This document shows positions 39,708 to 48,931 of a stretch of 64,000 bases of DNA, piece after piece. Source of the stretch: Clostridioides difficile_A (GTDB taxonomy: Bacteria; Bacillota; Clostridia; Peptostreptococcales; Peptostreptococcaceae); contig OX246691.1 of NCBI GenBank assembly GCA_945909635.1, positions 68,415 to 132,414 on the forward strand, read 5' to 3'. The translations under genes and the position numbers were made by a program. The notes beneath the pieces are model-generated. The model was not told where the DNA came from, searched no databases, and was given only the letters and a program-made list of their open reading frames with translations. Each line of letters begins with the position of its first letter. The stretch's first letter is position 1.

Positions 39708-40310
39708 GTGATATTTATAAGCAGTACAAACAGAAGTGATGCTAGGGATTTTCATGTAAGTGATTACTATAGGACTCCGATTCCTAAAATTAAAGAATTT
39801 TTAAATGAATTTAGTAAATATGAAGATATATTTAACTCAAATATAAAAATATTAGACCCATGTGCAGGTGGAGATAATACTAATCTAATGAGCTATCCAA
39901 CTGCAATTCAAGAATTTTCAAATCAAGAAATTTCAATAGCTACAGTAGATATAAGAGATGATTCAAGAGCAAATCTAAAGCAAGATTACCTAGAATTCCA
40001 ACCTGAAGAGAAATATGATGTAATTATTACTAATCCTCCTTTTAATATCAGCTTAGACATAATTAATAAAGCTTTAAGCGATGTAAAAGAAGATGGTTTT
40101 GTTATTATGCTGCTAAGACTGAATTATTTAGGAGGTAAGATAAGGCAGGAACTATGGAAGAATAATATGCCTAAATATATTTTTGTCCATAATAGAAGAA
40201 TGAGTTTTACAGATGATAAAAAAACAGACAGTATAGAATATGCTCATTTTGTATGGCAGAAGGGATACAGTCCAAATTTCTCAAGATTAAAAGTACTAAT
40301 AAGTCAATAA
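39708..40310 (+). CDS. Phage DNA (adenine) methyltransferase-like protein, 200 aa
   Basis: 'ILDPCAGGDNTNLMSYPTAI' is a methyltransferase motif I (SAM-binding DPCAG), followed by 'ATVDIRDDSRANLKQDY' and the catalytic 'DVIITNPPFNISLDI' (NPPF), then 'DGFVIMLLRLNYLGG'. This is an amino-group DNA methyltransferase core. No restriction enzyme is adjacent, so it is an orphan that may protect the element's DNA. The only standard start, GTG at 39708, is inside the GAGGTG site; an in-frame ATA at 39717 has better spacing. Confidence 0.75.
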   Translation: MIFISSTNRSDARDFHVSDYYRTPIPKIKEFLNEFSKYEDIFNSNIKILDPCAGGDNTNLMSYPTAIQEFSNQEISIATVDIRDDSRANLKQDYLEFQPEEKYDVIITNPPFNISLDIINKALSDVKEDGFVIMLLRLNYLGGKIRQELWKNNMPKYIFVHNRRMSFTDDKKTDSIEYAHFVWQKGYSPNFSRLKVLISQ

Positions 40311-40324
40311 AATAGAGGTTTAAA

Positions 40325-40534
40325 ATGAAAATTAAATATGTGGTATTTGAGGGAGAAATTATAGCAAAAAATGATGGTCAAAAACATTTTATAAACTTCA
40401 GGGATTTGACTAAACTATATGGAGTATCTCCAAGAGAATGTATAAGAGCAAAGGATTATTACGAGAGAGATGGTTTAGACCTTAAAGATATAAAATTTCT
40501 ATATCCGAGGGGTGATGGGAAATATGAACTATAA
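40325..40534 (+). CDS. Small hypothetical protein, 69 aa
   Basis: AGAGGTT site. 'HFINFRDLTKLYGVSPRECI' reads like a short helix-turn-helix; ends with a PRGDGKY turn. Possibly DNA-binding. Confidence 0.62.
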   Translation: MKIKYVVFEGEIIAKNDGQKHFINFRDLTKLYGVSPRECIRAKDYYERDGLDLKDIKFLYPRGDGKYEL

Positions 40535-40562
40535 AATCATGGTTTTAATAAGAGGTGGTAAT

Positions 40563-40724
40563 ATGAAATTTAGTGAGATTTTTAGATATGAAATAGCAAA
40601 TAAGTGTCTTTGGGATAAAGACAAATATGAGGATAAATATGTAGATATAAAATGTGATAGATGTAATTTGGAAGAAATATGTTTACAAATATGTGATGAA
40701 TTAGAAAAACAGGAGAGGCTATAA
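40563..40724 (+). CDS. Small cysteine-containing protein, 53 aa
   Basis: Start at ATG 40563 behind AGAGGTGG. 'KCDRCNLEEICLQICDELEK' holds four cysteines. Unknown function; another member of the small Cys-rich set. Confidence 0.6.
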   Translation: MKFSEIFRYEIANKCLWDKDKYEDKYVDIKCDRCNLEEICLQICDELEKQERL

Positions 40725-40847
40725 AATGTCAGTTTTAAATTAAAAAATGTGGTCTAATATATGACATTCTAAGGATGTATATAAATGACTGCTTGCGGTT
40801 TATACCTTTATTACTTAAAATGGCATATACGAAGTCTATGAAAGGTA

Positions 40848-41099
40848 GTGATTTTAATACTTATAGATGAACAAAGATATTATAATCTATTAGAAAGAAA
40901 TAGAGAATTAAATATGAGAATTGATGAATTAAATGAAGATATAACTTTTTTACAACAAGAAAATAAAGAATATAAAGAAATTCTAAATGAATGGGAAAAT
41001 ATTAAAAATGATATTATATTAATTTTAGAACTTAATAAAAAATTAAGGAAAAGAGAAAATGGATTAGAAATGATATGGCACAAAATAGAGGATTTATAA
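40848..41099 (+). CDS. Coiled-coil hypothetical protein, 83 aa
   Basis: GTG at 40848 lies directly after AAAGGTA, so the true start may be an in-frame ATA or ATT a few codons on. Coiled coil throughout (RNRELNMRIDELNEDITFLQ). Its stop overlaps the next start by one base. Confidence 0.55.
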   Translation: MILILIDEQRYYNLLERNRELNMRIDELNEDITFLQQENKEYKEILNEWENIKNDIILILELNKKLRKRENGLEMIWHKIEDL

Positions 41100-41413
41100 T
41101 GAAATCAAATAAAATATATGAAAAAAAAGAGTACATTATTATCAAATCTGGTACTGGATATATTGTATATAATACTAATAAAAAATTTGAACAAGGACAT
41201 ACACATTTAAAAAGTTATAATGCTGCTAAAACAGCTATAGATTTAGCTATAAAAAATAAAATTCCTAGAAGTTACTCAATGTATTTTCTTGAAAGTCTTA
41301 TAAGGATATCTGATAACTTAGAATATATGGAAAATATAGATAAGCTCATAGAAGTAAGAAATAATAGAGGGTCAAAAGAAAAGTATGTAAACTGCCAAAA
41401 AATTGTTAAATAA
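41099..41413 (+). CDS. Hypothetical protein, 104 aa
   Basis: ATG overlaps the upstream stop (TAATG). 'YIVYNTNKKFEQGHTHLKSY' then a helical half. This pattern is common in phage proteins of unknown function. No catalytic motif. Confidence 0.68.
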   Translation: MKSNKIYEKKEYIIIKSGTGYIVYNTNKKFEQGHTHLKSYNAAKTAIDLAIKNKIPRSYSMYFLESLIRISDNLEYMENIDKLIEVRNNRGSKEKYVNCQKIVK

Positions 41414-41481
41414 ATTATTTTAATAAAGAATAATTTATGTCATACATTTGTCATCATTAATATAAAGGAGGAAGTTACTAT

Positions 41482-42603
41482 TTGAAAGCATATAAAAACA
41501 AACAATTTTTAGTGTTTGAATTCAAGGATGGTAAAAATGTAAAATATAATTTAGCAACAGGAGAGTGTGTAGGTAAATCAGGTAAAGTTGTAAAAGACAT
41601 ATGTACACAACTCAGAGGGTATAATTTAGAAGAAGTAATAAATTCTTTTGAAGAAGAACATTATAAAAGATTTCTAAAATTCGTTGATGAGAGAGTGAAT
41701 AGAAGTAAAAATAGCAGGACATGGGGAAGAAAAATAAACAGAATAAGAAACATAGGTAGTTTTTTAAATGAAATACAGAATTATTCTAAATATGAACAAT
41801 TATTTTCAGCAGGACTGAAGAAGGTGACTTATCCTATATACTGTGAAATAAAAGATATACCAAAAGGTCTTATTTCTATTTGTAGGAATTATAATATAAC
41901 CTTGAATGAAAGCTTAATACATAATTATAATGAAAATCCCAATCTATATAATAATTTGTTAAGCTTAGAATTAAATTCAATAAGAAAAACTGATTTAATA
42001 TCACTTCTTAATTGTGGTTATTATAGAACAATATTTGATAGATTAATAGATACATATAAATATAAGCCTAAATCTCTTATAAATTATATAGATAATCTAA
42101 TGACATATGAAGCATTAAATGGACTTGAAAGTACTCTAAATGAATTATATGATTATGTCATTATGATGAGTGCAATAAGTGATAAATACGAAAAATATCC
42201 AAAACATTTTTTAACAACTCATAAAATAGCATCCCGAAATTATAATCGACTTAAAATTGAATTTGAAGAAGAAATATTCAATAAAAGAATAGATAAAACA
42301 TTAGAATATACCTATCAAGACTATGAATTTATATATCCTAAAAATACAACTGAAATTAAAGATGAAGCAGTTCAACAAAATAATTGTGTGAGTAGTTATA
42401 TTCAAAATGTCATAGATGGGAAATGTCATATATTATTTATGAGAAGAAAAGATAATTTAAGCAAAAGTTTAGTAACAATTGAAGTTAGAAATGGAGAAAT
42501 AGTACAGGCTAAAGGCAAATATAATAGAGATGTTAATGAAAAAGAACAAGAAGCAATTGATAAATATAATGGTAGAATAGAAAGGATGAAGAAAGTATGT
42601 TAA
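41482..42603 (+). CDS. PcfJ-like protein, 373 aa
   Basis: TTG start behind AAAGGAGG. The C-terminal 90 residues carry the PcfJ signature: 'AVQQNNCVSSYIQNVIDGKC', 'ILFMRRKDNLSKSLVTIEVR' and 'GEIVQAKGKYNRDV'. PcfJ-like proteins occur in conjugative plasmids and phages; their role is not established. The N-terminal three quarters are helical. Confidence 0.75.
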   Translation: MKAYKNKQFLVFEFKDGKNVKYNLATGECVGKSGKVVKDICTQLRGYNLEEVINSFEEEHYKRFLKFVDERVNRSKNSRTWGRKINRIRNIGSFLNEIQNYSKYEQLFSAGLKKVTYPIYCEIKDIPKGLISICRNYNITLNESLIHNYNENPNLYNNLLSLELNSIRKTDLISLLNCGYYRTIFDRLIDTYKYKPKSLINYIDNLMTYEALNGLESTLNELYDYVIMMSAISDKYEKYPKHFLTTHKIASRNYNRLKIEFEEEIFNKRIDKTLEYTYQDYEFIYPKNTTEIKDEAVQQNNCVSSYIQNVIDGKCHILFMRRKDNLSKSLVTIEVRNGEIVQAKGKYNRDVNEKEQEAIDKYNGRIERMKKVC

Positions 42604-43034
42604 TAGAAGGAAATAAAATAAAATTAATAAAGAAAATACAAGGTCTTGGAATATTTGAAATAGGAGATATATTTATAGTTACATCTATAGAAGATAATGG
42701 AAATATACATTTTAAAACAGATTATGGAATGGGATTTATGAGTTATAGTGAATTTAAGGAGCATTTTGAAATAGTAAATAATAAAGAGAAAAAGGAATAT
42801 AATTGGGACGATTGGAAATTAAGAGCTTCTCTTAGTAAGGGAGATGCATATATTTATAGAACAAATTATAAAAAAGTGATAGTCAATAAAGATGGTTTTA
42901 AAGCTTCAGCTACTTGCCATGATACAGATGAATTTGATTTAGATAAAGGTATTGAGTTATGTATGGCTAGAATTGAAGTAAAAAAAGCAAAACATAAACT
43001 AAATTTATTATTAGATGAAATAAACAATAAATAA
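42597..43034 (+). CDS. Hypothetical protein, 145 aa
   Basis: ATG inside the end of the PcfJ-like gene (7-base overlap). N-terminal barrel-like strand region (GIFEIGDIFIVTSIEDNG), C-terminal helix. Probably co-translated with PcfJ. Unknown function. Confidence 0.66.
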   Translation: MLIEGNKIKLIKKIQGLGIFEIGDIFIVTSIEDNGNIHFKTDYGMGFMSYSEFKEHFEIVNNKEKKEYNWDDWKLRASLSKGDAYIYRTNYKKVIVNKDGFKASATCHDTDEFDLDKGIELCMARIEVKKAKHKLNLLLDEINNK

Positions 43035-43051
43035 TCTTAGGAGGTATTATT

Positions 43052-43204
43052 ATGGATTGTAAATTTAAACAAATGTGTAAAAACAGATATACAGATTGTG
43101 ATGGTTGTTGTTATAATCCAAGTGCATATTTAGAAGATTCTTTTGAATGGAATGGAGAAGGAAAAGAACCAACCGAAGAAGAATTAGATGATGCTATTAA
43201 ATAA
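43052..43204 (+). CDS. Small cysteine-rich acidic protein, 50 aa
   Basis: AGGAGGT site. MDCKFKQMCKNRYTDCDGCC: five cysteines in the first 20 residues, then an acidic tail. Likely metal-binding; unknown function. Confidence 0.65.
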   Translation: MDCKFKQMCKNRYTDCDGCCYNPSAYLEDSFEWNGEGKEPTEEELDDAIK

Positions 43205-43246
43205 AAGTAATTAAAATAACGATTTTAATGTGATTGGGAGGTATAT

Positions 43247-43807
43247 ATGAGGTGGAGAAACATAATTGTAACAGGAGCTTTAATAATTAGTAGTACTATA
43301 ACTGTATTTGCTAATACAGAAGAAGTTGACACTAGTAATATAAATAAAAACGTAATGCTAAATACAACTAAGAATATTGACTTAATGTATAAATATGAAT
43401 GGGAGCAATATAAAAATAGTAAAGAATATAAGTTAGAAATGACAAGAATTAATTTAGAGAAAGAATTAGAAATAAAAATAGAAAAGTTAATTCCTGTAAC
43501 ATGGGAAGTAAGTTATTATACTTCTTTAAATTGTGAAAATAGTAAACATGGAGCTGTGACAGCAACAGGAGAAAATTTAAGATATGGTTTTGTGGCCAAT
43601 AATCATCTTAAATTTGGAACTAAAATATTGGTTGATGGCAATTTGAAGGTGGTTAAAGATAGAGGCTCTAACAAATATTTTAGCAACTCTAATGCTATAG
43701 ATGTATTTGTACCAAGATTAGATAGGGAGAGTGATTATAAATATTATAAAAGAGTAAATAATATGGGAAGACACTATAAAGAAGGTTATATTATAATCGA
43801 AGAATAG
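43247..43807 (+). CDS. Secreted 3D-domain (cell-wall-active) protein, 186 aa
   Basis: GGGAGG site. Signal peptide (ALIISSTITVFA, cleavage near residue 23). Residues about 85-175 match the 3D domain, a double-psi barrel of lytic transglycosylase type: 'AVTATGENLRYGFVANNHLK', 'FGTKILVDGNLKVVKDRGS' and 'NAIDVFVPRLDRE', with the three conserved aspartates. It probably cuts or remodels peptidoglycan outside the membrane, for lysis or DNA entry. Confidence 0.78.
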   Translation: MRWRNIIVTGALIISSTITVFANTEEVDTSNINKNVMLNTTKNIDLMYKYEWEQYKNSKEYKLEMTRINLEKELEIKIEKLIPVTWEVSYYTSLNCENSKHGAVTATGENLRYGFVANNHLKFGTKILVDGNLKVVKDRGSNKYFSNSNAIDVFVPRLDRESDYKYYKRVNNMGRHYKEGYIIIEE

Positions 43808-43818
43808 GAGTTGATGAA

Positions 43819-44472
43819 TTGAATAAAAAAATGAAATTTGAAAATACGTGTGTAAGCGGGTTTTATTCTTCAATAAAAGGGATGAGAAATCCTATGAATA
43901 GTTGGCATAGGAGTGATAGTATTTATTATCTAAATTATAGATGTTATGACAATATGAGATATGAAAATTTTCATATTGGAAAAAAAGACATGAACTTGGC
44001 AAGGCAATTAATAATAGCAGGTTCAGAACATGCTAAGTTTTTAAGACAAATACAAGTCTGGGTAGATGTAACAATGCCTCGATACTGGTGGAGTGAAGCA
44101 GATACATACAAATTTGGAACAAAAAATAGTTGTTCAACAATGCATAAACTTTTTGACAAAAATAAAAAGTTAACATTAGATGACTTTATCTTTGATGAAA
44201 GAGAAGAAGAATTAATAAAATTATTAATAAATGAAATAAATAATTTAGCAAGGATACACTTTGAAAATAGTGGAGATGGAACAGAGCTTGTAAGAGCTAA
44301 AAGATTGTTACCAGAAGGATATCTACAAGAAAGGACATTAAATACAAATTATGCAGAATTAAGAAACATGTACCAACAAAGAAAATCACATCGCTTAAAG
44401 GAAGAATGGCAAGATACATTCTGTAAGTGGATAGAAACACTTCCATATTCAAAGCAGCTTATCATAGAATAA
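43819..44472 (+). CDS. ThyX-like phage protein, 217 aa
   Basis: TTG start behind AGGAG. 'GSEHAKFLRQIQVWVDVTMP', 'RYWWSEADTYKFGTKNSCST' and 'LQERTLNTNYAELRNMYQQR' are the strongly conserved parts of a widespread phage family. The R-rich, S/T-rich spacing recalls flavin-dependent thymidylate synthase, but the canonical RHRxxSxNxxSxR motif is not present as such. Could be a divergent ThyX acting on modified nucleotides or a protein of other function. Confidence 0.6.
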   Translation: MNKKMKFENTCVSGFYSSIKGMRNPMNSWHRSDSIYYLNYRCYDNMRYENFHIGKKDMNLARQLIIAGSEHAKFLRQIQVWVDVTMPRYWWSEADTYKFGTKNSCSTMHKLFDKNKKLTLDDFIFDEREEELIKLLINEINNLARIHFENSGDGTELVRAKRLLPEGYLQERTLNTNYAELRNMYQQRKSHRLKEEWQDTFCKWIETLPYSKQLIIE

Positions 44473-44569
44473 TTCATGTGAAAGTAGAAGAAAGAAAACT
44501 AGTTTTGAAATATCTGTAATTTCAACAATAATAATATTCAGTTTGTTATATTCTGTAGGATTCTTTAAT
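44473..44569. other. Short gene-free spacer
   Basis: No gene. AT-rich; includes short dyads only. It leads into the motif-flanked promoter at 44570. Confidence 0.5.
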
Positions 44570-44666
44570 TAAACTAAATAAAATTAAAAATAAGTATTGA
44601 AATAATCAGTAGAACATGTTATTATAAGTATATGGAAAATTAAGTATAATAACAACTAAATAAAAT
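44570..44666 (+). promoter_or_regulatory. Promoter of the replication operon bracketed by shared operator motifs
   Basis: TAAACTAAATAAAAT (44570-44584), TTGAAA (44597-44602), 17 bases, TATTAT (44620-44625), ACAACTAAATAAAAT (44652-44666). The same layout as at 26420-26543 and, on the other strand, 681-535. Likely controls the SSB-like gene and the replication genes behind it. Confidence 0.75.
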
Positions 44667-44690
44667 ACAAAATAATAAAGGAGAGTATGT

Positions 44691-45929
44691 ATGGCGAAAA
44701 ACAATGATTTAGTACAATTAAAAAAAGGAAAGTCAGAATTTAATTTAATAGGAAAAGTAAAAATTAATGATTTTACATTTAATTTAGATGTAGAAAGTTC
44801 AAAAGAAAGTTCAGACTGGGTTTATAATCGTTTGAATTTAGCTATTGATTGTGGAAAGTTTGGAATTATATATTGTGAAATGATGGGTGGATATGGAACT
44901 GGCAGAGATAATATAATATATGTTCATGGGAAGAAAGATAAAGATGGAAATAATCAGGATGATTTTGAGAATAGATATACTATATCATGGGAAGACAGAG
45001 AAGATGAAGAAGTTTTAAATGAGATTGGAAATATGTGTTTTAAAACAATTGGTTTAGAAAAAGATATACAAGGAAAAACAAATTATAAAAAATTCTTAAC
45101 AGAATATGATGCAATTGCCTATATGAGTGATGTTCTTAAAGATGGAATGATAGTAAATATAAAAGGTAATTTACAATATCAAAATTATAAAGATACAGTG
45201 CAGGTAAAGAAAAATATAACTAGTATAGCATTGTCAAATATAGAAAATCCAGAAGACTTTAAAGCTACATTTACTCAAAGTTTATTATTAGATAGTTTAT
45301 CTATAGGTAAATTAGACAAAGAAACAAGAAGTATACCTATAACTGCTATGATAATAGAACGTGTTCAAGAGTATGAAGATAAGTTAATTACTAGAACAAT
45401 TAATGGGAAAATATCTAAAGGTGCTAACTTGCCATTAATAAAAACCTTTAATTTATTAATAGGAGAAGATGAAAAGAGAGCAAAACAATTATTAAAGCAA
45501 TTCAAAGTTAAATCTTCTAAACATGTTACGCAATTAACCATAGATGGATATTTCAGTAGGGAAAATATATCTACTGTAGAGGTTTCAGAAGATGATATTC
45601 CAGAGGATATAAAGGAAATGATTGAATTAGGATATTTAGTCAAAGAAGATATAATAGGAAAGATGGCTAAAGCAAATGGGACAAATGGAGTTCCAGAACA
45701 AATGATAATAAAAGCTCCTCATGTAGTATTTAGAGGTGAAGAAACTAAACTTCCAGCTATAGATAAAGTAATAGATATATATACATTAGACGATGTAAGC
45801 ATACCTTTAATAATGGAAAATCTTGAAATAGGATATGCTGAAAAGGAATTAACAGAAGAAGAAGCTTTAAGTTCAGCTTTAGATGATGTTGATGATACTG
45901 ATGACGATGATTGGTTAGATGAATTATAA
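44691..45929 (+). CDS. SSB-like single-stranded-DNA-binding protein, 412 aa
   Basis: AAAGGAG site. A central OB-fold-like segment (GMIVNIKGNLQYQNYKDTVQ, then KKNITSIAL) and an extremely acidic C-terminal tail (DDVDDTDDDDWLDEL) of the kind single-strand-binding proteins use to dock partner enzymes. First gene of the replication block, directly behind its promoter. Probable role: coating ssDNA and recruiting helicase, primase and polymerase. The family is phage-specific, so the call rests on fold pattern, tail and position. Confidence 0.68.
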   Translation: MAKNNDLVQLKKGKSEFNLIGKVKINDFTFNLDVESSKESSDWVYNRLNLAIDCGKFGIIYCEMMGGYGTGRDNIIYVHGKKDKDGNNQDDFENRYTISWEDREDEEVLNEIGNMCFKTIGLEKDIQGKTNYKKFLTEYDAIAYMSDVLKDGMIVNIKGNLQYQNYKDTVQVKKNITSIALSNIENPEDFKATFTQSLLLDSLSIGKLDKETRSIPITAMIIERVQEYEDKLITRTINGKISKGANLPLIKTFNLLIGEDEKRAKQLLKQFKVKSSKHVTQLTIDGYFSRENISTVEVSEDDIPEDIKEMIELGYLVKEDIIGKMAKANGTNGVPEQMIIKAPHVVFRGEETKLPAIDKVIDIYTLDDVSIPLIMENLEIGYAEKELTEEEALSSALDDVDDTDDDDWLDEL

Positions 45930-45937
45930 AATAGACA

Positions 45938-45952
45938 ACAACTAAATAAAAT
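45938..45952 (+). promoter_or_regulatory. Single copy of the shared operator motif before gene 45984
   Basis: ACAACTAAATAAAAT between the SSB-like gene and the Sak4-like gene, identical to 44652-44666. No clear -35/-10 pair accompanies it. Confidence 0.6.
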
Positions 45953-45983
45953 TTATAATTAAAACGAAAAGGAGAGTGTTTGT

Positions 45984-46943
45984 GTGGCTTTTAGAAAACC
46001 TCAAGAATATAAGATAGGTGGTAAGTTTTTAATATATGGGTTTACTCATGAAGGGAAATCATGGTTTGGTTTAACTTTTCCGAAAATAGCAGCAATAGAT
46101 AGTGAAGCAGGATTAGCTTTTGATGAAGGAAAAGATATTGAGATAAATGGTAAAAAGTATAATAATCTAATATTGGTAGATACAACAGCAGATTTAGATA
46201 CACTTGAAGAAAACTTAGATGCTATCATAGATGGGGAAATTGATTGTGATACACTTTTAATTGATAGTGAAACTAAATTTTACAATACAATGGATATTGG
46301 TTCAACAGAAATAGAAGAAAGAAAAGCAAGAATAAGTGGTAAAAATATAGATGCTAGAAGTAAGTGGGGAAGAATAAAACAAATAAACATGAAACTTCAA
46401 CAAGCAAAAATAACTCTTTCGTCTCAAGGGAAACATATTGTATCTACAGCACAAGGATTAGAAATTAAAGATGATGATAATAAACTTATAGGATATAAAC
46501 CAGATGTACATAAATCATTACCATTTGATTATGATATAATTTTAAGATTCTTTGTAGAGACAGATAAAAAATCAAAAGAAAGAAAATTCTTCGCAGAAGT
46601 TTTAAAAGATAGAACTCATGTAAAAAAACCAGGAGATATTATAGAAAATTGTACTTATGATATATGGAAGAATCATTTTGAAAATAGAAAGGGTAGTGCT
46701 GTAGGAGTTAATTTTTCTCAAGAATTAAAACAATCAGTAGAAGGGGTAATGAATAAAGCAGAACAATCGGAGAGATTATCAAAAGAATTAAAAATTCTTA
46801 TAAAAGAAAAATCAGAAAATAACAAAGAAAATATAAAGGTAATAAAAGAAAAAATGTCAGAGTTAAAAATTGATATTAAAAATTTAGATTTAGAAAATGT
46901 TGAAGCTTTAGAATCTATGATAAAATTTATCAAATTATTGTAA
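45984..46943 (+). CDS. Sak4-like RecA-fold ATPase, 319 aa
   Basis: GTG start behind AAAAGGAGAG. Walker A GFTHEGKS at residues 19-26, 'AAIDSEAGLAF' as the following strand, Walker B DTLLIDSE at about 85-92. This is the AAA_24/Sak4 type found beside phage SSB and polymerase genes, where it promotes single-strand annealing or recombination. The C-terminal 60 residues are a charged coiled coil. Confidence 0.75.
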   Translation: MAFRKPQEYKIGGKFLIYGFTHEGKSWFGLTFPKIAAIDSEAGLAFDEGKDIEINGKKYNNLILVDTTADLDTLEENLDAIIDGEIDCDTLLIDSETKFYNTMDIGSTEIEERKARISGKNIDARSKWGRIKQINMKLQQAKITLSSQGKHIVSTAQGLEIKDDDNKLIGYKPDVHKSLPFDYDIILRFFVETDKKSKERKFFAEVLKDRTHVKKPGDIIENCTYDIWKNHFENRKGSAVGVNFSQELKQSVEGVMNKAEQSERLSKELKILIKEKSENNKENIKVIKEKMSELKIDIKNLDLENVEALESMIKFIKLL

Positions 46944-46948
46944 AAAGT

Positions 46949-46976
46949 AAATAGGGAGAATATTCTCCCTATTTTT
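46949..46976 (+). terminator. Terminator after the Sak4-like gene
   Basis: Palindrome AAATAGGGAGAA/TTCTCCCTATTT (46949-46974) followed by T. Self-complementary, so it would work on both strands; partial read-through is needed to express the helicase behind it. Confidence 0.75.
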
Positions 46977-46992
46977 ATAGGAGTTGATGTAT

Positions 46993-47445
46993 TTGGCAAA
47001 AATGAATGAAAAAGAAAAAGAACAATGGAATGAATTATATGAATATGTAAAAAATGAAATATTACAATATGAAAAAACAAAGTCTCTATCAAAAAATATA
47101 GTTTTGAGATTAAAAGGATTAAAAGATGGTAAGTTCATGGCAAATAAGAATGTTAAAACATTAGGAGAATATGACTATAGTACTATTTTGATGACTTTTA
47201 AACTTTGTAAGTTAGATATACTAATGGGTTTGAAATCTAAAGAATTTAATAATGAGAACCATAAAATAAATTATGTGATGTTTATAATTGAAAATAAAAT
47301 AAATGATACCGTAGATATAATTAATAGAAAAAAACTAGCTGAAGAAAAAAGTAAAAATATTCATATAGATACAGATATAGAAAAAGCGACATACAAAAGA
47401 AAAACTAAAGATTTAAAAAATAAAAAATTAGATAATTTATGGTAG
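46993..47445 (+). CDS. Helical hypothetical protein of the replication block, 150 aa
   Basis: TTG at 46993 has proper spacing from GGAG; upstream in-frame ATG 46987 and TTG 46984 are too close. Begins MAKMNEKEKEQWNELYEYVK; helical and basic at the C terminus. Located immediately before the replicative helicase, so a helicase loader or accessory factor is plausible, but no loader motif is seen. Confidence 0.62.
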   Translation: MAKMNEKEKEQWNELYEYVKNEILQYEKTKSLSKNIVLRLKGLKDGKFMANKNVKTLGEYDYSTILMTFKLCKLDILMGLKSKEFNNENHKINYVMFIIENKINDTVDIINRKKLAEEKSKNIHIDTDIEKATYKRKTKDLKNKKLDNLW

Positions 47446-47452
47446 GTGAGAT

Positions 47453-48931
47453 ATGGCAAAAGATGATAATAATAAAGAAGAATTAAAAGCTCTAAAGCAA
47501 ATTAGAGAATATAAATTAATTTGTGAATCTAATATCGTTTCAGCACTATGGAAACATCCAGATTTATATTTTATGTATGATAACTTAACTTTGGAGATGT
47601 TTTCACATAATGAGTGGAAAGTATATTTTACTATAGGGAAAGATATTATAGTTACAGAACAAAAAAAAGTACTTGATGAAATGACAGTTAGTTTATACTT
47701 AGAAAAACACCCTAAGTTAAGAGAAAAATATATTGAATATGGAGCTTTTACATCTATAGAGTTAGCAAAAGGATATATAGAAGTTGATAATATAGATGGA
47801 TATGTATCTGAATTAAACAAATGGAACACATTAATGAACTTATCTAAAAACAATTTTCCTATCAGCAAAAGATTAAAAGAATTTACAGATATGTCAGTTG
47901 AGGATATTTATAATGAATATGAAGCAGTATTAAATCACGTATTTATTAATGTTGAAGGTGAAGATAAAACTTATGATATAGCTGATGGAATAGATGAATT
48001 AATTGATAAATTAGATGAAGGTTTGGCAGTAGGATTAGAGTATTATAATTCTCCAATTCTTACAGAAGAAACTGGAGGTAGTTTATTAGGTAATATAACT
48101 CTTATAGGAGGAATATCAGGAGTAGGTAAAACTGCATTGGCAAGAAATTTATTATTGCCATCTATAGAAGCAACAAAGGAAAAGATAGTAATAATGCTAA
48201 ATGAAGAAGGAAAAGAAAAATGGCAAAGAGAGCTATTGATTTGGGTTGCTAATAATATATATAAGAAAGATATTCAAAAATATAAATTAAGAAATGGAAA
48301 ATATAGTCCTGAATTTAAGGATTTTTTAAAGAATAAGTGTGGCAAATGGATAAAAGACCATAAAAAAATGTTTATATTAAAGCCATTTCAAAGATATTCT
48401 ACTGATAAAGCAATAAAATGCATTAAGAAGTATGCTCATATGGGAGTTAAATACTTCATATTAGACACTTATAAACAAGATTCAAATGCTAGCAATGAAC
48501 AAGTTTGGATGAATATGCAACAGAATATGGTAAAAATACATGATGTGATAAAATCAGAATCATTAAATGTAAGTATAACAATAACCTTTCAATTATCTAA
48601 AAATAGTAGTAAACAAAGATATTATACTCAAGATAATACAGGGATGGCTAAAAATATAATAGATGTAGCAGCAACCTGTATAATGGTTAGAGGAGTATTT
48701 GAAGATGAATTTGAAGGAGGAAAAAGAGAATTAAAAGTATACAAAATGGGAGGAAAAAATGGAAAAAGCAAAATACCAGTTAAATTGAGTCCTGATAAAC
48801 ATTATCAAATATTATTTATAGTAAAAAATAGAGAAGGAGCTAGTAATGAATATCAGATAGTTTCAGAACATGATTTATCAAGAAACATATACAAAGAAAT
48901 TGGAATATGTGTTGTTCCTGTAGACTTCTAA
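47453..48931 (+). CDS. DnaB-like replicative helicase, 492 aa
   Basis: GGTGAG site. N-terminal helical domain like DnaB_N (residues 15-130). RecA-type ATPase with Walker A 'LIGGISGVGKTALARNL' (about 218-233), 'IVIMLNEEGKEKWQREL' (catalytic E), Walker B 'YFILDTYKQD' and a downstream 'ITFQLSKNS' sensor. Unwinds DNA 5'-3' at the fork. Overlaps the primase frame, as expected for a primase-helicase pair. Confidence 0.8.
   Translation: MAKDDNNKEELKALKQIREYKLICESNIVSALWKHPDLYFMYDNLTLEMFSHNEWKVYFTIGKDIIVTEQKKVLDEMTVSLYLEKHPKLREKYIEYGAFTSIELAKGYIEVDNIDGYVSELNKWNTLMNLSKNNFPISKRLKEFTDMSVEDIYNEYEAVLNHVFINVEGEDKTYDIADGIDELIDKLDEGLAVGLEYYNSPILTEETGGSLLGNITLIGGISGVGKTALARNLLLPSIEATKEKIVIMLNEEGKEKWQRELLIWVANNIYKKDIQKYKLRNGKYSPEFKDFLKNKCGKWIKDHKKMFILKPFQRYSTDKAIKCIKKYAHMGVKYFILDTYKQDSNASNEQVWMNMQQNMVKIHDVIKSESLNVSITITFQLSKNSSKQRYYTQDNTGMAKNIIDVAATCIMVRGVFEDEFEGGKRELKVYKMGGKNGKSKIPVKLSPDKHYQILFIVKNREGASNEYQIVSEHDLSRNIYKEIGICVVPVDF

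Noticed and set aside
46718..47138. Leftward open frames opposite the Sak4-like gene end
   Set aside because: Phe/Ser/Ile-rich translations typical of the antisense of Lys/Glu-rich genes; no start signals.
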